From the NCBI GenBank assembly GCA_002376845.1, contig DFOS01000005.1:62001-126000 (forward strand): DNA of 64,000 nucleotides. The letters are read 5' to 3'. This DNA comes from Bdellovibrionaceae bacterium UBA3535 (GTDB lineage: Bacteria > Bdellovibrionota > Bdellovibrionia > Bdellovibrionales > UBA840). Position 1 is the first letter of the stretch. Every line of letters starts with the position of its first letter. The notes under the pieces are model-generated. The model searched no databases. It was not told the DNA's origin and saw only the letters and a program-made list of their open reading frames with translations. Below are positions 53,042-62,103 of this stretch, one piece after another. Made by a program: the position numbers and the translations under genes.

Positions 53042-53823
53042 TAGGCCCCCTCAGAATAAGACTTAGGTATGCTATCCTTAATTACATTCCAAAGCTTTTC
53101 AATCCGCGCATCCAAAGAGGCATCCACCACACCATAATTGGTTTCAATGATGCACTCCCCATGACTCAAACTTTCATCTGACTCCAGCTTGGCATTTTTT
53201 GGTAATTTTACTTCACGTGAAAATTTGGCTCCCATTTGCTCGATAAACTCGTAGTCCTTCACAGGAACTTTTACCGTAGTCTCCAAGTCACTTTGGATGC
53301 CCGAGGAGAGTTTTTGCAACAAATTAATTACGTATTTATCATCCATTTCAATGTGTAGCAGTGCGATTTTTGAAGCGATGGCGTAAATCATTTCCACCAA
53401 CTTTGCTTCATTTTGCTCAAACATATTGGGCAAAAGGTTTGCCAGCTGCCCCGCTTCTTTTTCTAATTGAAATAAATGTTCTTCAATTTCATTTTTCGCA
53501 TCCTTAAAGCCGTCTTCTTTGCCTTCCTTATAACCAAGATCATAAGCTTCTTTGTAGGCCCGCTCTTCTACCTCTTTGAGCTTTTCAAGAGCCATCTTCT
53601 CCACTTCTGTTTTGATCTTTTCATCTTGCTCGGCCGCATGTCCTGTCCTCTGTGCAAGCAAGGGATCTATACGAAAGGAAGTCGCATGCGTCTTTTTCTT
53701 CTGTTCTAATTCAAAATTAATTTCTGCTTTAGGCAAATCATTTCGAATGTCTTTGGCTTTATAATCCAATGCAACTTTTGCAGCATTTTCGGATTTAACC
53801 ACTTTATCTTTATACAAGGGCAT
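53041..53823 (-). CDS. fliH: Flagellar assembly protein FliH
   Basis: 260 residues from the ATG at 53821-53823 (GGAG eleven bases upstream). FliH/VATPase-E-like: a long central helix (ALEKLKEVEERAYKEAYDLGYKEGKEDGFKDA) rich in Gly-x-x-x-Gly-type repeats (Y-x-x-G-Y-x-x-G), then the C-terminal SLSHGECIIETNYGVVDASLDARIEKLW that binds FliI. Negatively regulates FliI. Overlaps the fliG stop by 14 bases. Confidence 0.92.
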   Translation of the reverse strand: MPLYKDKVVKSENAAKVALDYKAKDIRNDLPKAEINFELEQKKKTHATSFRIDPLLAQRTGHAAEQDEKIKTEVEKMALEKLKEVEERAYKEAYDLGYKEGKEDGFKDAKNEIEEHLFQLEKEAGQLANLLPNMFEQNEAKLVEMIYAIASKIALLHIEMDDKYVINLLQKLSSGIQSDLETTVKVPVKDYEFIEQMGAKFSREVKLPKNAKLESDESLSHGECIIETNYGVVDASLDARIEKLWNVIKDSIPKSYSEGA

Positions 53824-54847
53824 CTTCTGCTCCACCTCTTGCAATCAGGATCTTTCCTTCTTGCTCTAGTCTTCGTGCAATGTTTACGATCTCTTGCTGT
53901 GCTGATTCCACATCTGCCAATTTTGCTGGCCCCATATTTTCTAAATCTTCGCGCAACATGGTGGCAGCACGAGTCGAAAGGTTTTTGAAGATTTTCTCTT
54001 TAACATCCTCGTTGGCCGTTTTAAGAGCTAGTAGCAATTTCGCATTATCCACTTCCTTAAGAAGAGTTTGGATTCCGCGATCATCAATTTTCACCACATC
54101 CTCAAATACAAACATCAACTTGCGAATCTCCTCAGCTAGTATGGGATCTTTCTCCTCTAAACGCGACATAATGGAAGTTTCTGTGTTTTTATCCATTACG
54201 TTTAACATTTCTGCCACAGGCTGTACGCCGCCTAATGCCGATTGTTCTACATTACCAAGAGTTTGCAGCTCATTCTTTAAGACGTGGTCTACTTCTGTTA
54301 GAAGCTCCGGCGCGATATACTCTAGATTGGCCAAACGCAAGACTACTTCTGCCTGCAAACTTTCAGGAAGGCGTTTTAGTACTTCTGATTTTTTCTCCGG
54401 CTCCAAGTGAGCTAAAATTACAGATATGGTCTGCGGGTGCTCAGCGATTAAGAAGTTTGCCAAAGATTTTGCATCCACCAATTCCAAACTCTCTAGCTTG
54501 TTCACCGCACCACCAGCAATGCTTAAGTGACCCAGAATGCCTCTGGCTCGATCTTCTCCAACAGCCCCCACGATGGTATCTTTTTGTGTGGTTTCATCGG
54601 AAAAGATATAATCTTCTGATTCTGAAACCATTTCATAGAATTCTTCTAAAACTCGTTTGGTAATAGCAACGGGGATGATACGAAATCTTGACATTAAGGA
54701 GATGAGCTTTCGAATGTCATTGTCATCCAAATTGCGAAACATCATCTTGGCGGCATCCGCTCCTAAATAGTTTAAGAGTATTGCCGCTTTTTCAAAGCCT
54801 CGCAAATCTTCATACTTTAAATTTTCCTCTTTTTTCAGTGGAAACAT
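53810..54847 (-). CDS. fliG: Flagellar motor switch protein FliG
   Basis: 345 residues with the three-domain layout. N-terminal FliF-binding domain (LRGFEKAAILLNYLGADAAKMMF), middle armadillo domain with SVILAHLEPEKKSEVLKRLP, and the C-terminal torque-generating domain (MFVFEDVVKIDDRGIQTLLKEVD, then KIFKNLSTRAATMLREDLENMGPAKLADVESAQQEIV). It ends next to fliF on the 5' side, as it must bind FliF. Confidence 0.96.
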   Translation of the reverse strand: MFPLKKEENLKYEDLRGFEKAAILLNYLGADAAKMMFRNLDDNDIRKLISLMSRFRIIPVAITKRVLEEFYEMVSESEDYIFSDETTQKDTIVGAVGEDRARGILGHLSIAGGAVNKLESLELVDAKSLANFLIAEHPQTISVILAHLEPEKKSEVLKRLPESLQAEVVLRLANLEYIAPELLTEVDHVLKNELQTLGNVEQSALGGVQPVAEMLNVMDKNTETSIMSRLEEKDPILAEEIRKLMFVFEDVVKIDDRGIQTLLKEVDNAKLLLALKTANEDVKEKIFKNLSTRAATMLREDLENMGPAKLADVESAQQEIVNIARRLEQEGKILIARGGAEDALV

Positions 54848-56500
54848 CTATAACTCCCTTCTAACTAACCATAACTTCAATGCACTTGCCGATTTTTCTT
54901 CATCACGCTCCATAATTCCCAAAATACGCTCTTTTAAGAGCTCACTTTCGGCCTTATCTGGGTCAATGGACTCCTCTAGAACTGGTAGGGAGCCGCTCAT
55001 TCCTGGCAACGTGGAATCTACAGATTGCAACTCCTCTAACTCCTCAATGGTCCGCGGCAACATATCATCCACAGACTCTTGAAAAGAATCGGTAATCCAG
55101 TTGATAAATGGTCGAATCACAAAGATAAAAAATAGTGACAAACATAGTGTGATTATAGACCAGCGAATCACATAGGATATCAGCTTGCGATTTTCTATAG
55201 TGTGAAGAATTTCATTGGCTTCTGAGAAGTCCTCTTTTTGAAATTGTACGTTTTCAATTTTGATGGTATCGCCGCGTTCGGCATCAAAACCAATGGCCGA
55301 TTGCACTAGAGCTTCAAATTTTCGCATCTCCTCTTCGGAGCGCGGTTGCCATTCTTTTACGACCTCACCATTCTCGTTGGTTGTACTCGTCACCTTTCCA
55401 TCTACCATCACCGCAACACTTAGTTTTTCTATAGATCCCGGTGCTCGGCGAAGTCGCTTTACAGTTTTTGGAACTTCGTAATTGGTAATCGAAAATTCCT
55501 TGCCTGTTTCCTGCTCAAAGCCAACGGTTCCCGCTTCCTCGGCCCCAGGTAAATTCGCTCTAGCTCCTGGTATGCCCGTTGGATTATTTCTGGTACCTCG
55601 CATTTTATCGTCTTGCTTTTGTACACTACGAATGGCTGTTGTATCAGGATCGTAGGTCTCTTCCACCAGCGAAGTTTCATCCATATTTAACGTGGCATCC
55701 ACCTTGGCTATCACCCTTTGCACACCAACGGCTCTAGACAAAATCGTTTGGATTTTTTCCTCTAACTCGCGCTCTTTGACTTCTTTAAGCTCCAGCATAT
55801 CGGATGACATCGCCGTATTGCCGTTAGCATGTTGCTTGCTCAAAACACGGCCCAGTGAATCCACAATGCTTACGTTGTTTGGATGCAGATTTTCCACTGC
55901 CGAGGAAACAAGATTAATAATCCCTTTGGTTTGCGCCTTCGAAAGAGTAGTACCTTCGTGCAAATCTACTACGACAGAAGCCTTGGTTTCTCCACCCTCT
56001 TCTAAAAACGTCTTCTTCGGCGGCAGCGCCAAGATTACTTTACTACGCTTTACTACTTCTAAACTATTGATCGAACGCATCAACTCGCCCTGTAGAGCTC
56101 GTTGATAGTTGATTCTTTGCGCGTAGGATGTAGTACCTAAATCAACCTTTTCAAAAAGTTCCAAACCAATGGAGCCTAGCTTTGTATCAGCATGCTCCAT
56201 CATAATCGCCATTTGCGTGGAATGTAGTAGTTCGGGGGGAACATGTACTTCATTTCCACCATCAGCGATTTTAAACGGAATGTTCATTTGCTTTAATTTA
56301 CTTACAATTGCCGGCAAATGATCGGAGTTGACCTTTGTAAACAATGGAACATAGGACTGTCCAGACATGATGATGATTGTCGCAACAATCGTAATGACAA
56401 ATAATGCAGATGACACAATGACGGACATCCGCTTTACTGGCGAGAGACTTTGTAAAAATCCCTGTATTTGCGTGACAATTAAATTATAGTAGCGATTCAA
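54848..56500 (-). CDS. fliF: Flagellar MS-ring protein FliF
   Basis: 550 residues. Membrane helices at about 27-46 and 449-469 flank the ring-building periplasmic domains; NYQRALQGELMRSINSLEVVKRSKVILALPPKKTFLEE is the family block. The C-terminal KSASALKLWLVRREL binds FliG. The stop is adjacent to the fliG start. Confidence 0.96.
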   Translation of the reverse strand: MNRYYNLIVTQIQGFLQSLSPVKRMSVIVSSALFVITIVATIIIMSGQSYVPLFTKVNSDHLPAIVSKLKQMNIPFKIADGGNEVHVPPELLHSTQMAIMMEHADTKLGSIGLELFEKVDLGTTSYAQRINYQRALQGELMRSINSLEVVKRSKVILALPPKKTFLEEGGETKASVVVDLHEGTTLSKAQTKGIINLVSSAVENLHPNNVSIVDSLGRVLSKQHANGNTAMSSDMLELKEVKERELEEKIQTILSRAVGVQRVIAKVDATLNMDETSLVEETYDPDTTAIRSVQKQDDKMRGTRNNPTGIPGARANLPGAEEAGTVGFEQETGKEFSITNYEVPKTVKRLRRAPGSIEKLSVAVMVDGKVTSTTNENGEVVKEWQPRSEEEMRKFEALVQSAIGFDAERGDTIKIENVQFQKEDFSEANEILHTIENRKLISYVIRWSIITLCLSLFFIFVIRPFINWITDSFQESVDDMLPRTIEELEELQSVDSTLPGMSGSLPVLEESIDPDKAESELLKERILGIMERDEEKSASALKLWLVRREL

Positions 56501-56515
56501 CTTGGCCTCCCCCTA

Positions 56516-56854
56516 TTATACCTGCATCTTCATAACTTCTTGATATGCGTCGATGATTTTATTTCTTACCTGTGTCATTAGTTTCAGCGCAATATCAGCC
56601 TTTTCTACGGCCACCATAGTTTCATGTATATTGGTGGACTCACCGGTCATTAATTTTTCAATCTTTTGGTTGGCATCCACTTGCATGGTATTTACTTTTT
56701 CCACAGCCGTTTGCAAATTGTCTGCAAACGTTACTTCTCCTTGCTTGGCTCCACCTGGACTCTTCACCTCAAACTGTGATTCTTGGTCCACCTCTATGCC
56801 AAACTCTTTTCCTCTTACGTAGCTGGAACCGCTACCAATACCGTTTATTGTCAT
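56516..56854 (-). CDS. fliE: Flagellar hook-basal body protein FliE
   Basis: 112 residues. TFADNLQTAVEKVNTMQVDANQKIEKLMTGESTNIHETMVAVEKADIALKLMTQVRNKIIDAYQEVMKMQV is the full family signature. FliE forms the junction between the MS ring and the rod. Confidence 0.95.
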   Translation of the reverse strand: MTINGIGSGSSYVRGKEFGIEVDQESQFEVKSPGGAKQGEVTFADNLQTAVEKVNTMQVDANQKIEKLMTGESTNIHETMVAVEKADIALKLMTQVRNKIIDAYQEVMKMQV

Positions 56855-56861
56855 AATCTAC

Positions 56862-57296
56862 CTACCTTCCAATCTCTAAGGCCGTTGCTGCCATGCCCTT
56901 TGCCGCTTTCATTGCTGTTGCATTTGCTTCATAGGCACGGGTGGCTTGGATCATATTTGCCATTTCTTCCATTAAATTAATATTGGGATAATATACATAA
57001 CCATTTTCATCCGCGTCAGGGTGATGCGGTTCATACTTAGCAATAGGAGCGCCTCTATCTACATGCACATCGGTAACCTGCACTCGTGCAATTTTTGACT
57101 GCTCTTTATTTAGCACTTCACCAAAATTCTTGGCATCGGGAATCGCCTCAAAAACAACATCTTTGCGTCGATAGGGTCCACCCTCGGGCGTTCGAGTTGT
57201 ATTGATATTGGCGATATTGCTTGAAATCGTATTCATCCGAAGTCGGTTGGCCGACATTCCCGAAGAACTGACTCGCATGCTAGACATTACATCCAT
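56862..57296 (-). CDS. flgC: Flagellar basal-body rod protein FlgC
   Basis: 144 residues. SSSGMSANRLRMNTISSNIANINTTRTPEGGPYRRKDVVFEA, then GYVYYPNINLMEEMANMIQATRAYEANATAMKAAKGM, is the proximal-rod signature. The start overlaps the flgB stop by one base. Confidence 0.96.
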   Translation of the reverse strand: MDVMSSMRVSSSGMSANRLRMNTISSNIANINTTRTPEGGPYRRKDVVFEAIPDAKNFGEVLNKEQSKIARVQVTDVHVDRGAPIAKYEPHHPDADENGYVYYPNINLMEEMANMIQATRAYEANATAMKAAKGMAATALEIGR

Positions 57297-57706
57297 TATC
57301 TACCCTCTCCAATTACGTATTTCATAGCCCCTAGTTTTTTATTAATTAATTGCGTTGCAGCTCGGTAGCGAATGGTGCTCTCCGATAGCGTTGCCATTTC
57401 TTTTTCTAAATCCACGGTGTTACCATCATTGGAATGGTTAACATCAGGATTGTCGTAGACATCCGCTTGTACTGCCGCAACGGCTGGCCTGGATAGTGGA
57501 AAATGCCCAGCATCCGTAGCCGATAGATTCTTTGCCCCGCCCTGCATAAGAGCACTTGCAAGCTCCTCTTCAAAATCTACTTTCTTGGCCTTATAATTGG
57601 GCGTTTCTGCGTTCGCAATATTTGCAGTGGTAACCGTATTGCGCAACTGCAACGAATCCAGCGATCTTTCTAGAGCTTTAGTTGTTACATCAAACATTTT
57701 GCTCAT
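57296..57706 (-). CDS. flgB: Flagellar basal-body rod protein FlgB
   Basis: 136 residues. LERSLDSLQLRNTVTTANIANAETPNYKAKKVDFEEEL and NTVDLEKEMATLSESTIRYRAATQLINKKLGAMKYVI match FlgB. The start overlaps the regulator stop by four bases, so translation is coupled. Confidence 0.96.
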   Translation of the reverse strand: MSKMFDVTTKALERSLDSLQLRNTVTTANIANAETPNYKAKKVDFEEELASALMQGGAKNLSATDAGHFPLSRPAVAAVQADVYDNPDVNHSNDGNTVDLEKEMATLSESTIRYRAATQLINKKLGAMKYVIGEGR

Positions 57707-58632
57707 AAATAATTCTCCCCACGATACTCATGAATTTTATTGCGTAAAGTACGTATACTAATTCCAAGTAGCTTGGCTGCTTTTGTACGGTTTTGCTTAG
57801 TGAACTCCAGAGTTTTCAGAATCAGCCTTCTTTCGGCTTCGCCGATGGTCATTCCTGGCTCTAGGGCATCGTCTTCTAAAGCCTCTACGTTGGGAATGTC
57901 CAAATGCGCTGCCGTTAACTCAACATCAGAATTCAACAGAACCGCACGCTCTAAAGTGTTTTCTAGCTCTCTTACGTTACCTGGCCACTTCCATTTAGAT
58001 AACTTCTCCAAAGCCTCTGGGTGAATTTTCATCTTTGGCTTGTTATTTAAGATACAGGAGACTTCTACAAAATGTTTTGCTAAGACCTCTATATCCTCCA
58101 CTCGCTCTCTTAAGGCGGGTATTTCCAGTGGAATGACATTGATTCTGTAATATAGATCTTCTCTGAATTTGCCTTCACGGACCATTCTCTCCAAACTACG
58201 TGATGCCGTAGCAATGATTCGAACATTGATTTTTATGGCCTCATTCGATCCTATGCGCTCTACCTCGGAGTCCTGTATGGCCTTCAGTAATTTCGCTTGT
58301 AAAGGTACAGACATCTCATTGATATCATCAATAATTAAAGTAGAATTATGGGCTAACTCCAATTTGCCTGCCTTATCCTGATTGGCACCGACAAAGGCCC
58401 CCTTCACATGGCCAAACAATTCCGCCTCTAGAAGCCCACCAGGCAAAGAAGAACAATTAACCGAAACGATTTTTTGCCTGGCTCTTTGGCTTTTGGAGTG
58501 AATGAATTTTGCTAAAGAATGCTTTCCAGCCCCATTCTCTCCCTGAATCAAGATCGCAGCCCTACTGCTAGCTACAGACTCTGCAACTTCAATCAAATTC
58601 TTCATTCTAGGGTGTTTTGTAAGCATCATCAC
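57703..58632 (-). CDS. Receiver-less sigma-54-type transcription activator with degenerate core motifs
   Basis: 309 residues: AAA+ domain then a Fis-type helix-turn-helix (RTKAAKLLGISIRTLRNKI). There is no receiver domain, so the protein is not switched by phosphorylation of itself. Walker A is GENGAGK (31-37). The sigma-54 contact loop reads GAFVGA at 78-83 in place of GAFTGA, and Walker B reads TLIIDDIN with D102-D103 where the family has D-E. Both positions matter for activity. It is FlrC/FlbD-like by context, standing just before flgB and behind a sigma-54 promoter. AGGAGAC precedes the ATG, whose region overlaps the TPR gene stop. Confidence 0.85.
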   Translation of the reverse strand: MMMLTKHPRMKNLIEVAESVASSRAAILIQGENGAGKHSLAKFIHSKSQRARQKIVSVNCSSLPGGLLEAELFGHVKGAFVGANQDKAGKLELAHNSTLIIDDINEMSVPLQAKLLKAIQDSEVERIGSNEAIKINVRIIATASRSLERMVREGKFREDLYYRINVIPLEIPALRERVEDIEVLAKHFVEVSCILNNKPKMKIHPEALEKLSKWKWPGNVRELENTLERAVLLNSDVELTAAHLDIPNVEALEDDALEPGMTIGEAERRLILKTLEFTKQNRTKAAKLLGISIRTLRNKIHEYRGENYL

Positions 58633-61376
58633 TGTCTCCTTATTTGATCTGTCGTACCTGCGGGTAAACGTTCAATATACTTTTCGTAATTATCTTTCCA
58701 TTTTGCTTCTTGTAGTTTTTCTTGCGCAAGATTGTACCAAACCTTGCCCTCATCTATGTTTTGTAGGGGCGCCCAGAACTCTTCTGCTTTTGCTAGATTG
58801 CCTTGGTTAAAATAAATCTGACCAAGCTTATAGCGAGAATTTAAATGTTTATCTTTTGGCCCAGCACTAAGTAAGTCTTTTAAAACAGGTACAGCCTTGT
58901 CATCCTGATTGTTATCTAGATAGGCCATGGCTTTTTTCTCTAGAACATTTGTGTAAGTATCAATATTAATAGATTGTGAATCTTTGTAGTGGTAGATCAT
59001 TCGATCATAAATTTCATGGGCTTTGTCTAATTGGCCGCGGCGCTTGTATACTTCTGCTAATTTTGTATAAGGCGCAGCAACTCTTTGCGGTAAGAACTTC
59101 CATTTATTCACTAAGAAATTTAGGTGCTTTTCTGCTAGCTTGTAATTGCCACGTTGGATGGAAATATCAGCCGTCAGAGCACTACGCTCATAGATCTCAT
59201 CTTTTTCTAATTTTCCATCATCTTTGATGAGATTTAAATATTCAATGGCCTTCTCATAATCCTTTTGTTGATAATTCACCTGCGCTATACGAAGCATTAC
59301 AGATTCTTTTGAAGGAATATGCTCAAACAACTGCCTTTTTCTTTCTTCTTCTGTCCCCTCGATGGCAAATAGATTATTTAATAAATCCATATAGGTTTTA
59401 TTTGCATCTTTGTAAGCCGTGGTTTTTTCAAAAGTTCTACCTAGGTAGTATTTCAAATCCATCCGGTCTTGCTCTTTCAACCACAAATCCTTATTTTTGC
59501 CATATATTCTTAGAGCTTGGATTGGTTGACCGTTTGTAACTGCATTTTCAATCTGTCTTGTAAGATTGCGAGCAATGCGTTTTTTATAAAAAGGTATGGT
59601 TGGCGAGGTAATATTTTTCTTATAATATCTCTGCAAGATGTCCCATGACTTTTGCAAATCCCCTCTCTGGTAATAGGCCTCTTCCATATAAGAAGTAATA
59701 TAATGATCCAGGCCATCAATATTTACATTTTCATTAAGAAAATCTTTTATCTCTTTTGCCAGCATCTCCATTTCTTTTGCTTTCATCTCTGGAGCTCTAC
59801 GCATTTTAATTCTTAGATCAGAAAGAAATGCACCAGGAGTTTTGGGAAAGCGAAATGTATTTTCAAGAAAAGCACCACGAATCTTATCTTTTTCTAGAGT
59901 TAAAATATCTAGTAACTCCCCCACGCGGTGCAGGGCAAACGCACCGTGATCATTCATAGGAAAGTTTTTAAGAAACTGCAGATAATTTTCATGTGCCTTT
60001 CGATATTCTTTTAAGCGAAATTGCGACTCTGCAATATTATAAACACTATTGGGATACTTTTTTGCCGCTTCAGGGTTTTCTTTTATGATCGATTCAATAT
60101 GGGAAATGGTCTTTTCGTACTGCTTTTGCTTTGCATAGACATCTGCTATTTTAAATTTCGCCTTGTATTGACTGTATTCGTTTTCGCTCTCATCAATTAC
60201 TTTTTGATAATTCTTAATGGCATCATCGAATTTATTTAGCGCAAGAAGAGAGTCCCCGATACTTATATTGATCTCATCTGAAAACTCAAACTTGCCCATA
60301 TCTTCTCGAATCGATAAGAACTCTTGCAAGGCAGCTACATAATTATTTTTTTGCAATTGCCCGTAGGCAATTAGCATTCTAGTTCGCTGGTAAAGAGGAC
60401 TCTTAGGATAGTCTTCTAGCAATTTTTTGTAGAGCGCCATTGCTTGTACAAAAGCGGGATGTGAATCTGTTTCCTTCCATAATTTATAGTGCGCATCGGC
60501 TTCCATAAAACGCAGCATATGCTGCCACTTTGTATCAGGGTGCTTTGCTCGAAATACCTCAAGCGCTTCAAGAAAAGATGCATAACGCTGGTTATTAAAA
60601 ATGGTAAGTAGCAGCCTTGCTTCTTGGTTTTGCTTCGTGTTTTCTTTTTTAATTTTATATATTGGCGAGTGTTTTTCTAAATCCTGAATAAAATTATCCT
60701 TCGTCAGAATGAAGGGAAAAGGCACAAATACCTTTTGACGACTAGCAATCAAAGCATCTTGGTGAACTTCATAATCCTTAATAGAGAAACGCTCATAATT
60801 TGGATCTGCCCCATCAAAAATACCCGGTATTTCCTTTGGCTCAGGAATTTTTGCAGGTTTTTCTTGTTCCTCAACAAGGATGGGCATTTCAGAGGCGGGT
60901 TTGCGCTTGGCTACTTTCTTTTTGGCCGTTTTCTTTTTGACCTTCTTAGCATTGGGATTGCGATAAATATCTATAAGTAATCTAGAAGGAGACTCCATCT
61001 GGTAAGCAAAGGTCTCCACTTGTGAGTCTTTTAAGTGAAAGCGTAGTTCTATTTGTTTATCATCCTCACTAACAACCTCGACTTTGGTCACAAGATCATC
61101 TTTGTAATCTTTTAACTTTTGCAGTTGTTTTTGCGGCAGAGGATCAATTTTAAAATAGAGCTTTGCCTCTTTTTGCTCAAGCCAGTAGTCCCAAAAAGCC
61201 TTGCCCTGAAACTCCACTTGCGTTGCATCTGATTTTTTTCCAATACTAAGGTTAAGTGCTAGGGCCTTAGAAACCATACCAAAGTTGAATGCAAAGCCAA
61301 TAAGCAGCAAGATCGTCAATCTTACAACACGACAATGCTCTATGTAAAACATCCTGTTTCTAATAAAATCCAACAC
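58629..61376 (-). CDS. Large periplasmic TPR protein of the flagellar operon (PflA-like candidate)
   Basis: 915 residues. The GTG at 61374-61376 has AGGAAGGG seven bases before it. A signal anchor or signal peptide (LTILLLIGFAFNFGMVSKALA) leads to a beta-rich region at about 45-140 (AMIN-like: QVEFQGKAFWDY, RLLIDIYRNPNAKK), a Lys/Pro-rich linker, and from about 275 to the end a long series of tetratricopeptide-like helical pairs (for example FAKIADVYAKQKQYEKTISHIESII and KLGQIYFNQGNLAKAEEFW). The layout, beta domain plus TPR superhelix, recalls PflA of Campylobacter, a periplasmic motor scaffold. Homology is not shown by eye. Confidence 0.7.
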   Translation of the reverse strand: MLDFIRNRMFYIEHCRVVRLTILLLIGFAFNFGMVSKALALNLSIGKKSDATQVEFQGKAFWDYWLEQKEAKLYFKIDPLPQKQLQKLKDYKDDLVTKVEVVSEDDKQIELRFHLKDSQVETFAYQMESPSRLLIDIYRNPNAKKVKKKTAKKKVAKRKPASEMPILVEEQEKPAKIPEPKEIPGIFDGADPNYERFSIKDYEVHQDALIASRQKVFVPFPFILTKDNFIQDLEKHSPIYKIKKENTKQNQEARLLLTIFNNQRYASFLEALEVFRAKHPDTKWQHMLRFMEADAHYKLWKETDSHPAFVQAMALYKKLLEDYPKSPLYQRTRMLIAYGQLQKNNYVAALQEFLSIREDMGKFEFSDEINISIGDSLLALNKFDDAIKNYQKVIDESENEYSQYKAKFKIADVYAKQKQYEKTISHIESIIKENPEAAKKYPNSVYNIAESQFRLKEYRKAHENYLQFLKNFPMNDHGAFALHRVGELLDILTLEKDKIRGAFLENTFRFPKTPGAFLSDLRIKMRRAPEMKAKEMEMLAKEIKDFLNENVNIDGLDHYITSYMEEAYYQRGDLQKSWDILQRYYKKNITSPTIPFYKKRIARNLTRQIENAVTNGQPIQALRIYGKNKDLWLKEQDRMDLKYYLGRTFEKTTAYKDANKTYMDLLNNLFAIEGTEEERKRQLFEHIPSKESVMLRIAQVNYQQKDYEKAIEYLNLIKDDGKLEKDEIYERSALTADISIQRGNYKLAEKHLNFLVNKWKFLPQRVAAPYTKLAEVYKRRGQLDKAHEIYDRMIYHYKDSQSINIDTYTNVLEKKAMAYLDNNQDDKAVPVLKDLLSAGPKDKHLNSRYKLGQIYFNQGNLAKAEEFWAPLQNIDEGKVWYNLAQEKLQEAKWKDNYEKYIERLPAGTTDQIRRQ

Positions 61377-61421
61377 TTATCAGCCCTTCCTAGGCAAAAA
61401 TTTTTCTCTACCTTTATAAAG

Positions 61422-61437
61422 AGCACAAAGGGTGCCA
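61422..61437 (-). promoter_or_regulatory. Sigma-54 promoter of the flagellar operon
   Basis: On the minus strand TTGGCACCCTTTGTGCT has GG (-24) and GC (-12) with exactly ten bases between. The -24 half TTGGCAC is perfect, and the -12 half is TTTGTGCT against TTGCA/T. Transcription would start about 35 bases before the TPR gene. This is the only full match found ahead of a flagellar gene in the window. Confidence 0.75.
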
Positions 61438-61498
61438 AAAATGGATGAAGCTCAAAGTGTAAATAATTCTTCGACACAGGCTTCTAGACCTAAAAACC

Positions 61499-61513
61499 TT
61501 GGCATCTTGCCAA
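61499..61513. repeat. Perfect inverted repeat in the flagellar/mla divergent region
   Basis: TTGGCA-TCT-TGCCAA lies between the divergent sigma-54 promoter and the lipoprotein gene, a plausible operator site. It also lies near the end of a 26-codon frame (61441-61521, MDEAQSVNN...) that has no ribosome binding site and is probably not a gene. Confidence 0.35.
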
Positions 61514-61623
61514 AGCTATGACATCAGACAATGGAAGAGGTAAACCAACGTCTATTTTTCTTAAAAATACACATAAATTCTCATCACTTAGATATGAAGT
61601 CCGAATAAACACCTGAGAACAAC

Positions 61624-62103
61624 ATGAAATACTACGGGATAGCATTTTTATTATTAACAGCATGTGTATCGGTTAGCATCGAAAAGCCTCGCAATTCTGA
61701 AAAAGCGAAGAACTATTCAATGCTCAGCCCATCGGAGCCCTTTCAGCTAAAGGACAAAGAGCCATTTGATAAATTTTGGCTACACCCCAAAAATGGTAAC
61801 TCCATATCACTGCAAACCGCCTGCGGTCCCAATGACCCCAGACTTAGTCAATTGAGCCATGAAGCCCTACTTGGAATCGAGGATTTAGCAGAACTAGAGC
61901 GAGATCGTTTTCGTTATAATGGCCGAGGCGCCTTGGAAACGATCCATACGGGCCGCGTGGATGGGATCGAAATAAAAATTGCCACCCTTGTTTTTAAAAA
62001 GAATCATTGCAACTACACGCTTAATTACTTTGGTCTAAAAAAATACTTTGATAGCAATTGGAAAGATTATCAAGCCGTCAAAAAGAACCTCAGGGTGAAA
62101 TGA
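61624..62103 (+). CDS. Lipoprotein at the head of the mla operon
   Basis: 159 residues. The signal peptide MKYYGIAFLLLTACVS has a lipobox (LLTAC) with the lipid Cys at 14. The mature part has NGNSISLQTACGPNDPRLSQLSHEALLGIEDL and KNHCNYTLNYFGLKKYFD, with two further cysteines. No known family. The stop overlaps the mlaE start (ATGATG), so it may be an accessory factor of the Mla-type lipid transporter. Confidence 0.75.
   Translation: MKYYGIAFLLLTACVSVSIEKPRNSEKAKNYSMLSPSEPFQLKDKEPFDKFWLHPKNGNSISLQTACGPNDPRLSQLSHEALLGIEDLAELERDRFRYNGRGALETIHTGRVDGIEIKIATLVFKKNHCNYTLNYFGLKKYFDSNWKDYQAVKKNLRVK

Noticed and set aside
61441..61521. 26-codon frame MDEAQSVNNSSTQASRPK...
   Set aside because: No ribosome binding site, and it overlaps the sigma-54 promoter and an inverted repeat; no family is recognised.
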